Positions 34,025 through 46,600 of a DNA stretch of 64,000 nt are shown here, in pieces. This stretch comes from Hemicentrotus pulcherrimus (taxonomy: Eukaryota; Echinodermata; Echinoidea; Camarodonta; Strongylocentrotidae): positions 181,878 to 245,877 of the forward strand of contig BEXV01000196.1 of NCBI GenBank assembly GCA_003118195.1, given 5' to 3'. Each line of letters opens with the position of its first letter. The stretch's first letter is position 1. Made by a program: the position numbers and the translations under genes. The notes under the pieces were generated by a model. It saw only the letters and a list, made by a program, of their open reading frames with translations. It made no database searches and had not been told where the DNA came from.

Positions 34025-34682
34025 GAAAATCTCTAAATTATTACCCAAGTCCCTCTATTGTACAATGCTAATCTAATCTGGTTTATACACTTGAAAACTT
34101 TGGCAAAAATACTTATTACACCTCATTTCAATAAATAATAATTATTCTCTTCGTATCTACCGTCATATTCAATTGAAATCTGGTTGAAATTATAGTGCTA
34201 TAACGTGATTATAGAATTGTCGTGGATTGATCTTTAATCCATTACAGAAAAATTGAAAACATGATCTCCTTTCGAACACCGCAAAAAAAAAAAAAACACG
34301 GTTGATTTGTGTGCAGTTCCAGTAACCAATTTCATTCATAATAATTACATGTATACTCTTTCGTATTAAAGGATTTAAAAACAATTTTGAAAATGTATAA
34401 ATATCATCCACACTGAATATAAAATTTAGGAAGGAAAAAGCACAATACATTCATTCAGGTCATTAGTCAGGGGCATCCATCACCGAGTCCACGTTCGTCA
34501 TCCGTTTCTTGAACGTTTTAAATATCGATGTCCTATATCCAATATATCACTTTACACGATGGCATTTAACTATATGTTTCACATAATCCTCTCCGGAACC
34601 ATTCGTATAAATAGACTATACCGGTGGAAACCCTTCGAGAAAAGCTGCCGAAGGAACACGTTAATGTTCGCCAAAGTTCGTC

Positions 34683-34895
34683 TTACATCGGAAAATAAGT
34701 GCTACACGCTTCGGTCATTAATGTAGGGTCTTCGTTAAAACTCGTCCCGTTTCGGAACAAAACATCCATGAAGAACTCTCTTGCAAGTGGAGCTTCGAGT
34801 ACGATCGATAATGTCCCGATGAAGACAGCACACAGATAAATGATAAGAAATATTCTGTCTATCACCATAGCGACGAGCTTCCATTCTTCTTTCGC
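34683..34895 (-). CDS. nAChR last exon: M4 and C-terminal tail
   Basis: Encodes residues 542-611 and TAA. It begins AKEEWKLVAMVIDRIF, the junction of the cytoplasmic amphipathic helix with M4, as in other nicotinic subunits. M4 is followed by about 35 residues (through ...CSTYFPM), longer than the few to ~28 residues usual after M4. The acceptor is TTTTACAG. Confidence 0.93.
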   Translation of the reverse strand, partial: AKEEWKLVAMVIDRIFLIIYLCAVFIGTLSIVLEAPLAREFFMDVLFRNGTSFNEDPTLMTEACSTYFPM

Positions 34896-37800
34896 CTGTA
34901 AAAGACATTGAAAGAGAGACAGAAAAATAAATAGAGAAAAGAAAATGCAAAAGTTGATATCGTTTGCATGATATTTAGGTTTATTCATATGGGCCTAATA
35001 ACACGATGATTGTGTTAAACCCCTTTGTTCATGAAGATTGGTCAACAAGATTATTTATCCATTTATTTTCGCTCTGACAATATTACATTAAAAAATATAT
35101 TGACATGACGATCGACATAATGTAAGACTTTATGACTTCAAAGACTTTGACAAGATGGCTCTATAAAAAAAAGGTGGATGGATAAACCTATAAACATGCG
35201 CTGTTTGATATAGGCCTATTATTACACAAAGTCTAAAACATTGTAAATCCTGGAGCCATCATTGGTTAGCTGTTTAACAAAGCCCTTTGCTTTTACAATA
35301 TTCAATAATTATGAATCAAATTAATAAACATTGTAGTCGAACTGCCTACAGCAGTGTAAATTTTGCTTGTTGGAAATACCATAAACTTACCTTAGTTGCA
35401 TATTCGTTGTTAATACTGCGTGATGTGAGGTACATGATATCTTCCACCGTCTGTTGAGCCACCATGTACTGCAGCGGCGGTTCCTCCTGCAAAAGCGGTC
35501 GCGGCCGCTTCTTGCTTGTCGGGGTGTGACTGCTTGACCGGATGTTGTTCTCCATGTGACCGGCGTGCGGATGCCCAGACAACTCGTCAGGGATGATGTA
35601 GTGCGGAATCGCGTTGTTCTTCTCGTTGAACGGCGTGTAGAAACGTTCAGCCTTCATGCTCTTTTGCGCCAACATGCAGTTGAGGAGTGGTTCGACGGCA
35701 GGATTCTTGTTGCCGGCGTTCATCTTGGCGTTGTTTTCCTTCGGTTTGGAGTTCTTGTCCACGGCGTAGTTATGTGTTGCTTGATGTGACAGGTGGGCTA
35801 TGGAAAAAAACAAAAGCCATAGGGGAGGTTTGTAAGCGAGGATGTTTGAAGAATCTTCACCGTAATCGTTAAGTTCACGCTTCCATTGTAGAATCTTATA
35901 CAGACAAGAACGCTCGTTCGATGCCATGTATCATTCAACCAATATTATTTGGTTCCCCTCTACCTGTGATATCAGAGAAAGAATCAGGCTACTCAAGAAC
36001 ATAAATGACCTTATCCGTATCCGGATACCTACCCTCTGGACATCCATCCCCCGATGTCCACCCCCCCCCAATCAACTACCCCTAGGACAACTACCCCCTA
36101 GAGCACCACCCTCTAGGACGACTACCCCCTAGAACATCCCCGGACAACTACTCTGGACAACTACCCCCCCCCCCCNNNNCCCCCCCCCCCCCCCAGACAA
36201 CTATCTCGGACAACTACCTCTTACGACAACCATCCTCTAGGACAACTACCACCGGACAACTGTCATAGGAGGTAGTTGTCCGGTAGTTCAGTACCGCTTA
36301 AACACTGAAGAAATGTGGATTTTTTTTTTTATCAAAACACCAATTCAAGGAGTATCTATCAAAATTATCACAATTATATATATTTATATAGAGGAATGTG
36401 AAGTAAGAAATAAATTAATGGATGAAATATCAATAAAGTTCAAAACAATGAAAATTGATTACACGAAGATAAAATATCTCTCATGCGAAAATCATGTTTC
36501 AAAGCCTGTTTCGAAAACTCCACACCAAATTATGCTCACAAACTTTAAAAAGGGAAATTGGCCTAGAACAACATTAAATTATAGTTGTCTTTTATTGTTA
36601 GTGATTAATTTCCTGCCACTTGTCATACCTTGCATTAAATCATTGTCCGCCTCGGAGGAATGTGACGAAGTCTCCGTCATCATGGCGTCTACGTGGTTAC
36701 ACGTAGCTATTGATTCACGTCCAGACATATTGACGTTGTGCAAGTCTCTTTTCCGCTTTTGGTTTGGCCGCTGCAATCCGACGAACCGCGGCAGCATGTC
36801 GATGAAGACGGTCCGGACCCACTGCGGCATTATGTGCGTGTACGGTGACCGGTGCCGTATGTTGAGAACGAAGACGGTGAGAACGATGGAGGAAGCTACG
36901 ATGGTCATGGTGAAAAGGAGGTATTTGACTATGAGAGGGAAGTTGTTGGCGTTGGAAGGAATACACTGAGTGACGAGCAGAAGGAACCACACCATGGAGA
37001 GAAGCACTGAGGTGCAGAGGGACATCTTGCCAGTGATGTCCGGTGGGAGGTAGAACACGAGTACCGTATTGAACGAGATTATTCCACAAGGAAGAAGCAA
37101 GTAGGCGAAGTAGAACAAAGGTTTCCTTCTCAAGACAAAAGTGTAGGTCACGTCAACATAGATGTCGTCGCAACACGGGTACTTGATAGCGTGCCGTTCT
37201 GCAGGCGATTTGACGATCGTCCATTCTCCGTTCTCCCAATAATCTTTCTTTTCCGCGCTCTCGCTGACCGGGATCAGGTCTATCTTATGTTGGTCGTAGG
37301 ACCAAGACCCAAACTTCATGACGCAACGCTGCTCATCGAAGGGAAAGTACTGGACGTCGATCTTGCATGAGCTCTTGTACACAGCAGGAGGAAACCAATA
37401 TACCGTCCCATTGAAATAGATGTTGGCCCAAGCATGAGATTTCATATCAAATGTCCCATTTGCGCTAGAAAAGAAGTTAAAGAAATAAAGTGAATTGTAA
37501 GAAATGCACGCACATACGATATCTATCAGACGTCATGGAGTTTCCACCTGGAAGTTTCCAGTCACTCAACAATATAATAGTTCAATAATAGAGCATGACA
37601 TTGCGTAGTTAACTAAAGAGCTATAGACTGCAGTGTTACTTAGGCAATTACTCCTGTTTGTGATACAATTTTTTTTTCATTCTAGACCCTATCTGCGGAG
37701 GTAAACACTATTCTTAATTGATTGGAGCCAAGATATGCTTAATGACAAAAGATTTCTTTTCTAACCTTGGTATTGACGGCTATAATTTCGTGAAAATGTG

Positions 37801-40579
37801 TATAAGCAAAACATAGGACAAATGCCCTCTATTTTAAAGCATGGAGTTACTATTGCCAACCATTTTCCATCAATATCTTATTCATTGTTGCAACATATTA
37901 GCTTAAAACATTATCTGCAGCAAATGTTCCGCGTCTCTTTTACGCTCAAGTACCATAAGAAAATATTCGCCAAGGTACATCCACGATTGCAAAGTGTGTC
38001 GGAACATCGGGGTGACATAACGTATGGCCGTCACCCGTGATACCAAGGTAGACCAATGCAGTGGAACCTGATTTAGAAATTACCTTTATAGGAAGACCAA
38101 CTGCCTATTAAGGCTTTTCTATTCCCCCCCTCCCCCCCTCACTCCGAGGGCGAGGTTTATACGCAGGTAACAGTTTATTGTGTTATTCTTATGGCATGAA
38201 AGACTGCGATGATCGAAGTACTTATACATGAATCAGGACCGATACTTACTTGTTGTATATCATGATATCTGGGATCCATATTTTGGGGCTGGGGACCTTG
38301 ATGTTGCTGATATTGCCAAAGTCTGCAGGATCCCATGTGAAGTGATAATCACGCCACATCTGTGAACAAATAGATTTTAAAAGTGCAAAACATCCGTTCA
38401 GTCATTCAACAGGCATGCCCCTCCCAAAAGCTATTGTGTACATTTGTGTAAAAAGTTTATAGAAAACATCCTTGCGCAATTCTGTTATTGCAAATTAATG
38501 ATGGGAATGGAATTACAAAAGCAAAATTTGTAACTAAAGTAAAGCAACTTTGTAGTACGTTGTAAAGTGCTAGTTACAAAAACTTGAAACGATAAAAGAT
38601 TGAATATGGGCCCTTTGAAATATACGGCCTGAAGAGATCATTAAACATCTTAGTATTGATTATCTAAAATGATTTTATTTGTACAAAATCGGGAATAAAT
38701 AACTTGACAGCATCATGGCTACTTATCCCAGGTTATGGATATATATCATATCTCATCATACACAAAGAACAATTAAACAGTGTCTTGGTGGAATGGGGGA
38801 GCACATCTGTCGCGTTTTATAATAGACGATAAGTTTTTTTTTTTTTTTTTTAACGTGAAATTACATAATTCTAAATGAATTTTAACAAAGTATGAAAGTA
38901 AAGAAAAGAATTAACATACCTGTTTCATCCAGACCTTTGAGGTTAAAACTTGGTTTTTCTCATCCTGTAGACGAGACATTAATACATTCATATTTATTTT
39001 TAAAAATACAATTTCTTTACTTCTCTGAAATATTTGTGTACGAAGACTCGATGATAATAATGATAACTAGATTGAGCTTAATCTATGAAATTGTGATCAC
39101 ACTGCAGTCGGGTCAAAACATCGAAAAACACGGACAACCAAATGTCCGTCATTGGGGACATTTCAACCGTGACCGGTTTGTAGGTCCATGGTTAGACTGG
39201 ACGCTGCCTCTTTTTAAAAGTCTCTCCGTAACCAATCGTACCCATAATAATCGTTATAACACAATTTAAAAGAAATTTGAAAGAACAAGAACAAACTAAA
39301 AGACATTGTTATAGTTTTTTCATCACCTATTGAATTTTTTTAACGATTAAAGGGAAACTCCACCCTGATATCAACTTGGTTTTAAATAGAAGAAGATACA
39401 TGAGACGAACAGGTGACTATTTTGTTTGAGCAAATTCCCATTAAGAATTTCAAAAATAAGAATTTTTGAAGTTGCCATCAAACAAACACGAATTGGCAAC
39501 TCAGGAACATAACTTGCGAGGTTCATTCCTATTCGCTCTGTACCAACAACAACAAAAAATAGAAATTTCTGTTTAACCCCCCCCCCCCCCCCANAATCAT
39601 ACGTGCACTCTTAATACAATTATTGCAATAATGTCTCTATAAAACCCCTGTATAACACAAATCTTTTCCGTCATCAATAACTTTGAAAATGATGAAGAGG
39701 ACCTCGTAAGATACGTCGCAGTGTTTCCCTTTTGTGTTTCGCTCATGAAAGCTTTAAAAATACATTACTTTCCTTCTTTTAACCGGATATTGTTCAAACT
39801 TTCACTTATTTGTTCATCTCGTGTTCTGCTGTTTAAACAGCTATTTTTTGTATAAAGGTGGACTTACCATTTGAAGTTATGTATTACGTATTCCAAACAT
39901 ATTTGCTATGGTATATAATTATAATGGGAAATTGAAAAATTCCTTTGAGGTGATTTCTGAGGAGTCTTCTCAACCGTGTTTTATTCACTGGAGACATGTT
40001 ATTTGTCGTCTTTAGATATCCTTTGAAGATTTTGGGCAATCAGAATGAAAGAAATACGTAAAAACAAGGTAAACATTAGCAACTGCTTCTGCACAAAGAC
40101 AGCGGACAGTGCACCATGCCCGGCTTTAGCCATTATGACAAGTTTTCTCGAATCGGAAATTTTAGGAGAAGATATCAAAGACTTTTGATATATCAACCAC
40201 AAGGCAATTTCAATACCCTATTTACATCCCATTAAAATCATGTTCGGATCACGTAATACGTCATCGGTGAAATGTTTGCACCTGTCAATAGGTGACGTGG
40301 AGCTAGGGCTATCGAAATTACATCTGGTTAATTTTCGAAAGTCATTGCATTCTTGTTTTAGATGCCTTGCGTTTTTTCTTTCGCTGCTCCCTAGATCATA
40401 GAACAAGAGGTGAATTGAACATATACTCACCACATCTACTATTTGGGAGATGGCAAGCCCGAACCAAATGAAGAGAACATCAGAAGCATTTTTGTTTGGA
40501 AGAGCCCATGGGTTGTAATCAGGTGGGAAGAGCTTTTCTCGGAGCAGTTCTTCGGAGGACGATGCAACACAACCTGTAG

Positions 40580-40613
<34 letters not shown>

Positions 40614-43600
40614 CAATTAATGAGGCCTTTGCTTCAGATGACTTTCATGTCGTCTGCAGAGAGTCACAAAAAGGGAATTAACTCCGTGTACAAGTATAGG
40701 ACGTTGAACACTTTTCCAACTGTATCCAAGCTAAATATAAGCTGCAACCGAATAATGAAAATATGCATTGATTGAAGTCATCAAATCAGACAAGTAAAGT
40801 CTGTAAAAGAACGTTTTTGTTTTGTTTTGTGCGTTTTTGTCTTCATATTGAACTAGTACAACATATCAATTGAGGAAATCTGCACATTCTCGTCTTCCTA
40901 GGGTTGACTGTTTATTGTTCACTTATCTTTGCATTACATTTTTACTATTGAACGAAGGACAATCGATACTTATTCAATTCTGAATTTCGTATATTTTGCC
41001 CTACGCAAACATGCACGAATACTTATCTATTGCAACTCGTCTATGAAAACCCTATGCTCTTAGTCTTAAAGAGCCAATGACATCGATAAACAAGTGTATT
41101 CCTGTTGGTGTGCAGTCCTGCATACATCTCATATTTTGATATGTAAACTGATTGTTTCATAGATTTTTGAATAATTATTGAAATAATTGTTTTTCAAACT
41201 TGCTAAGCTCAACCCCAAAAACCTCCAGATCTCATTCTCATAATCATGGGCCCTTTAAAGAAATATAAAGCGTCATTATTTCTCATTGGTTCAAAAACCG
41301 AAATGCCTGACCTTCTCCTTTAAATTTCTTTCCCAACTGACAACACAGCACATCAATAGACTGAGCAGGTGGACGGCACGTGAATATTTGATTGTCTTGG
41401 CGAAGAAAGAAAAAAAGGGTAGTCACGTTTACTCTCAACGTTCTTGTGTTCTTTTATCTCCTTTTGCCCCTTACAAAGTTCATGAATTTTTGTATGCTGT
41501 TCAAACGCAACACGTTATCTGCAATTATCAGGTGTGGTTGTACAAACGCTTTCCATGATGTTGATCAATCAAGGGCGAGTCAGTAGGGGTGCAGGAGAAA
41601 GGAAACACTCTTTTATTTTTTTAACCACCCAAATAACTTTTCCGAATAAGACATTTCATATGTTTTCTCCCCCCCCCCCGTCCCCTCATAATGTTCTTGC
41701 ATCCGACAAGAATGCACGTATCATAATATGCCAGAGGTGCGTTCCCTTCTTTAGAAAAATACAGCATCCGCCATTGCTAACTAGATCTTCTATTTGCCCT
41801 CAATTTTCGTGCTTAACTGCCGATCCATCTCATTCAGAGAAGAGGACAGGTGGAAATGTATAGATGGCCCCAAAAGACTTCCCTGTATNTATGCCAGAGG
41901 TGCGTTCCCTTCTTTAAAAAATACAGCATCCGCCATTGCTAACTAGATCTTCTATTTGCCCTCAATTTTCGTGCTTAACTGCCGATCCATCTCATTCAGA
42001 GAAGAGGACAGGTGGAAATGTATAGATGGCCCCAAAAGACTTCCCTGTATTACTTATTCCGCGTGTTGTATTTCGCATTGGTCTCGCAACCTTGTAAGTC
42101 TCATTCGATTTATCTATGCAAATTCAAAATGGCGGAGGGCGCCGGGTCTAATAGTCACTTATTCACTGCGGTTGGGTAATGCAGAAGAAAGCCAATCATT
42201 CCCATATATTTCATTGAAGTTAAAAGCGCGAGATAATTTATTTGTTGGCCATTTCATTATTTTGAAGGCTAAAATAATGTATATTGAATCGTGTATGAAA
42301 GTCCTATTTTTGCATGTATTACAACAAATTAAACAAATTAAATCAATATTTAGAAACAAGAAGCTTGTTATTGACCAGGTCAAAGTGGCCATAGTATCCG
42401 ATATATCTATTATCTACCATTTCTGCATGCTTCTAAAAAGATTTTTTGGAGTAGCGCATTTTTACCTCAACATGTAAACATGATTTTGAATAAATTAACA
42501 AGAATTGCCATCAATCATTGCTTGAATTATTCTCTGGCATAATACACGCAATGCGTCAGTGTGGGAGATTATGTGATGGTGAGGGTGGGGTGAGGTTGTT
42601 TGTCGGTGGTTATAATACGTGAAGCCGGACGCAGACCACTGCTATATTTACCATGCACCTGTTGTTGAAAAATTATTAATCTCTCTTTGCTGATTCTCTT
42701 TGTGCGTCACTATTTGAGTAAGTTTAAAGAAAAAAACACACGCACGCATGCACACACCCTCCCCCACTAAATTACATTTATACCGCACTTCCAAGAGAAA
42801 TCAATTTTTATATCAGCGACGTTTTATATTACTATTTCTTTTACACCTTCGTTGTGTTTGTTCATCAGCCATGTTAGTTTTAGTCTTGAATTATGATTAC
42901 TTACAAAACAAATTAAATCCATTTTGCTTCCGAAGTTACATTCAAATTGCGCAACTATAAACCTCCGCATGTTTAGATTTACTGCAGTATGATAACGCTG
43001 GTTTAATTATTATTTAGTGACGATTTTCTACTCTTGAAAACTACTTGATGGATATTTTTAAATCGCAAGGGACATGAAATATTACAATCTTGTTTCAGTG
43101 TATCACAGTCGGATATAGTGTAAGCCTCCTCTTGAAGAGAATATGAGACCACGTCGCATGCGGTGGGGACCGATGCACATGTAGATATATGTGGCACAAT
43201 AACTACTCACCGTTGAACATTGTGATGTTTTCTTAGTCCATCCACGACATGTTTTCCCCCACTGATGTGTATCGATTTATTGCTTTCCAAGACGGCCCCT
43301 CGTGTTTCGCGCCCAAATTAATTTTCATTCCAGAGCTGATACAACACCCGATGCCGTTAGATTGTGCTAATTTATTGGATGTTTGGTTATGTTAATGGGA
43401 GCAAACTTTTAACTTATATACCATACGAAGGCAACCCGTCCGCCGTTATATGATGTGGCATTTGGTTTAGAGTCACACACGAACATTGTACTCTTGACGG
43501 AGATGGAAAGATTTTAGTCACAAATAACGAATATTGTAGGCCTTTCAATTAGCTAAGTTGTTCTTAATTGAATGCTTCACTTCCATTATATTTCTTTTCA

Positions 43601-46600
43601 ATACCTTCATTTGATAATATTGTCCCTATTGCATCAACAATTAGCCTTTTGTTTTCGTCCTATCTTATCTAATCTTATCAAATTCCATTTGTATCATCAG
43701 ATCAATAATCCCATCACATTACATTTCGTTCTTCTTCCTTATTTGGTGGTTTCATTTTCATCGTCAACGCCCTCAGTGTTTATTGCTCCGTATGTTCTCT
43801 TTTTTTTTCTTCCACTTCGCCTTCCCTTATATGACTCTTTTATAATCTTATATCCCTATTCCCCATTCATTCCCTCATGCTGTCCTTTTTATCCTTGTGC
43901 ACCTTAAAACCCTATTTTTGTTCTCCCACCATTTGAACGCTTTGCAATCTTTCCCTTTTCCATCTCTTCCGTCTGTTCACTTTTATCTGCTATCCTCTAT
44001 ACCGTTTCCATTTTCTTCTCTCTGTTTTCCTCCTCTGTGGCTTCTTTCTTCATCTCATTCATCATTGAATGATGAATGAGATGAAGAAAGAAGCGTGAAT
44101 AAGCGTGGAGAAGAGTGAATTTCACTCTTCTCCATGCACCATTCATCTTTCCCCAATTTATTGCCCTGTCTTCATCTGACTTCTCCCAGTCTCCTATTCA
44201 TTTCTATCTTGTATGTGCCCTCCCCTCTGTTTCCTCCCGCGTACGATCCTAATACCCCCTCCTTCGCTCCCTCTCTCTCCCCATCGGTACAAGTCATCAT
44301 CACAACTCGATGACAAGGAAGCTCACACTCCTCTTATGAGTGCCTCTTCTTTAATTGAAAAGATAACATATAGCCATGTCCGCCCGCAGACCCGCCACGA
44401 CCAGGCGCATTATCGTCATTGAGATCGATCGTCATTTTCTCCACACATAATTAAGAGGGGATACGAAACAAAATTGACTAAAAGAATGTGAATCATGAAG
44501 GCTTATCACGTGACCTCTTTAGAGCTATCTCTTTGATTGGTATAAAGTCTTTTGTTATCTTGCAACGTACTATATAGAAAGGTGCATGGCAAAGGGTTTT
44601 TCTCTCCTTTTTTGGTTCTACTACCCAAGTTTACACACAAACTGTTGTGAACTTGTACGATCTTTGCTTGAGCTTTATGAAACTAGCACACTCCTGTACT
44701 GCTTTAAGATTGGACTAATATTAGTTTATAAAAATGCATTTATAGGAAGATATTATTATATACCTGTTTGAATTCCCAGGGTAAACGTCACGCGAGGCAG
44801 CCATCGATATTCTTAGTATCTTCCGCCCCAAGTTACGAAAGCAATATTATTATTTTTCTTTAATGACAAAGATTTAAAGACAATGACAATGATGTTTTAT
44901 GCGTTATCGATCTTGCATTTTTTTTTTGTAAGTATGTTTATGATGCAGCTTGATTATCTCGGATCACCTTTTAAAAGTCAATGCTGTATTAGGTTTATAA
45001 TTAATTTGATACTTTGCTACCTATCACAATCTTTTATGTTGTTAGTTCATGGCTTTTGTTGAAAAAGTAAAACAGTTCGCATCCGGACATTTAGCTGTCA
45101 TGAAAAACAACTGTGTTATTACACAAGCAGGTGCGTATTTACATTTTCAATTAGAGACGCTTTTGATGTGGGACACCCATTAATGGCTGCGACATATTGG
45201 CAGTACCCCTTAGAAGTCAATTGACGTTTTCAATTACGATTGCAGTAACAAGCAATCGTCTTCCCGGCATAGCTACACACACGCACACCCTCACCCACAG
45301 GGAGTGTGAGGCCATTGGGCCATGCCCTCCTCTCTCAATCTTAATCATTACAGTACAAAGTAAAGGAGAGAAGGGGGTGAGAGATAGAAGGAGAGCGAGA
45401 GAGAGAAAAGAGAGAGAGAGAGAGAGAGAGAGATAGAAAGGGAGATAAAGAAAATGCGATAGGGGAAGTGAACCCACACCCTCCCTAAACCGATGACCTC
45501 ATTAATGTATATATATAACCAATCCCCCCCCCCCCCCCTTTCCCCCATGGTAGTGCCTACTCAATGGCTCGATCCGATTCAGCCTCTTGGAGGTACGCGA
45601 TGGACGGTAATTTGATTATCTAATTAGCGAGAAAGCTTTCAAGGAGTGCTTGTTGAAGGTGTCCTATTCTGCGATATATTTCTCTTTGAAGTGAAGGTAG
45701 GGCTTTTATTAGTCCGGGAATAGTGTTATGTGACTCTCTTAGTTTACAATTTTCAAGACATAAACAGAATTCATCAATTCACTCTTTCCATTATGTACAT
45801 GTATGTTCATTCAACTTTTACTGCGCATGGCCTTGCATCATTTATAAACCTATACGATGTTATCGACAGGTGTGACTATTATTATTAGAGTAAGAAAACC
45901 AACACTGCACCTTTTTTGCAAGTCACTCTTTTTCTTTCTTATCATAATTTTCTAGTTACCCTGAGAGTCACGTCAAATCAGATTAAATCATTACACAGCA
46001 TACAACGGTTAATATTATTTGCTAAAATATAGCAAAATGATGTCCTACACATAATAATGAATAGATGACTGAATGAGTTGAAAAGGGACGAAGATTTAAT
46101 GTCTACAAGACTTTTAATATAACATTAATCCATGTCTGCAATATCAAGCTAACAAAGACAGAATGAGTGATTTAAGGTAGGACCTAAATTTGTCAAATGG
46201 GCGCTTCGAATGAACATTGTTATAAATTATGCGACAGTGAAATAAAGTGATCCACACACACTCTCGTTTTTATATTTCCCACTGCATGTATCCTCCAGGG
46301 CTCACACAACCGAAATAGTGAAATATTCCCAGAAATGAAAAAAATTATAAAATGAATATTTACTCTATCACAATTTCGTGATTTTCTCGTCAAATATTCA
46401 CGATGTTCAAACATTGATACGTGTCGTCCTTGGTAGTTCGGGCACGTTTTAAAAGAAACATATCGAATATCATTCATGAAGGGAAGGTGAGAATAAAGTA
46501 ATTTACATACATTTGTATACCCCAAATGTATTATAGCTCTAAATCTCTTTTTCCTCCTCTCTCTCTATAACTGTACGTATATATCAGTATCATTCTATCT

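Larger units (their letters stand above)
29609..34682. other. Intergenic spacer between ACOX3-B and the receptor gene
   Basis: These 5 kb hold the 3' UTR of copy B (+) and that of the convergent receptor gene (-). I see no exon. Content: AT run (31119-31141), CT microsatellite (31601-31655), long pyrimidine tract (32050-32231), TG repeat (32681-32714) and a single N at 32509. Open frames here come from low-complexity sequence. Confidence 0.6.

Noticed and set aside
35346..35927. Full 193-residue minus-strand open frame as a separate gene
   Set aside because: Bases 35391-35797 are receptor exon 6, bounded by good splice sites and joining in frame to M3 and M4 exons. The rest is intron.
43211..43220. 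ATG TTC AAC G with a GTGAGT donor on the minus strand as exon 1 of the receptor
   Set aside because: The phase fits exon 2, but it gives no signal peptide, which a nicotinic subunit needs. The segment at 50273-50354 fits phase and function.
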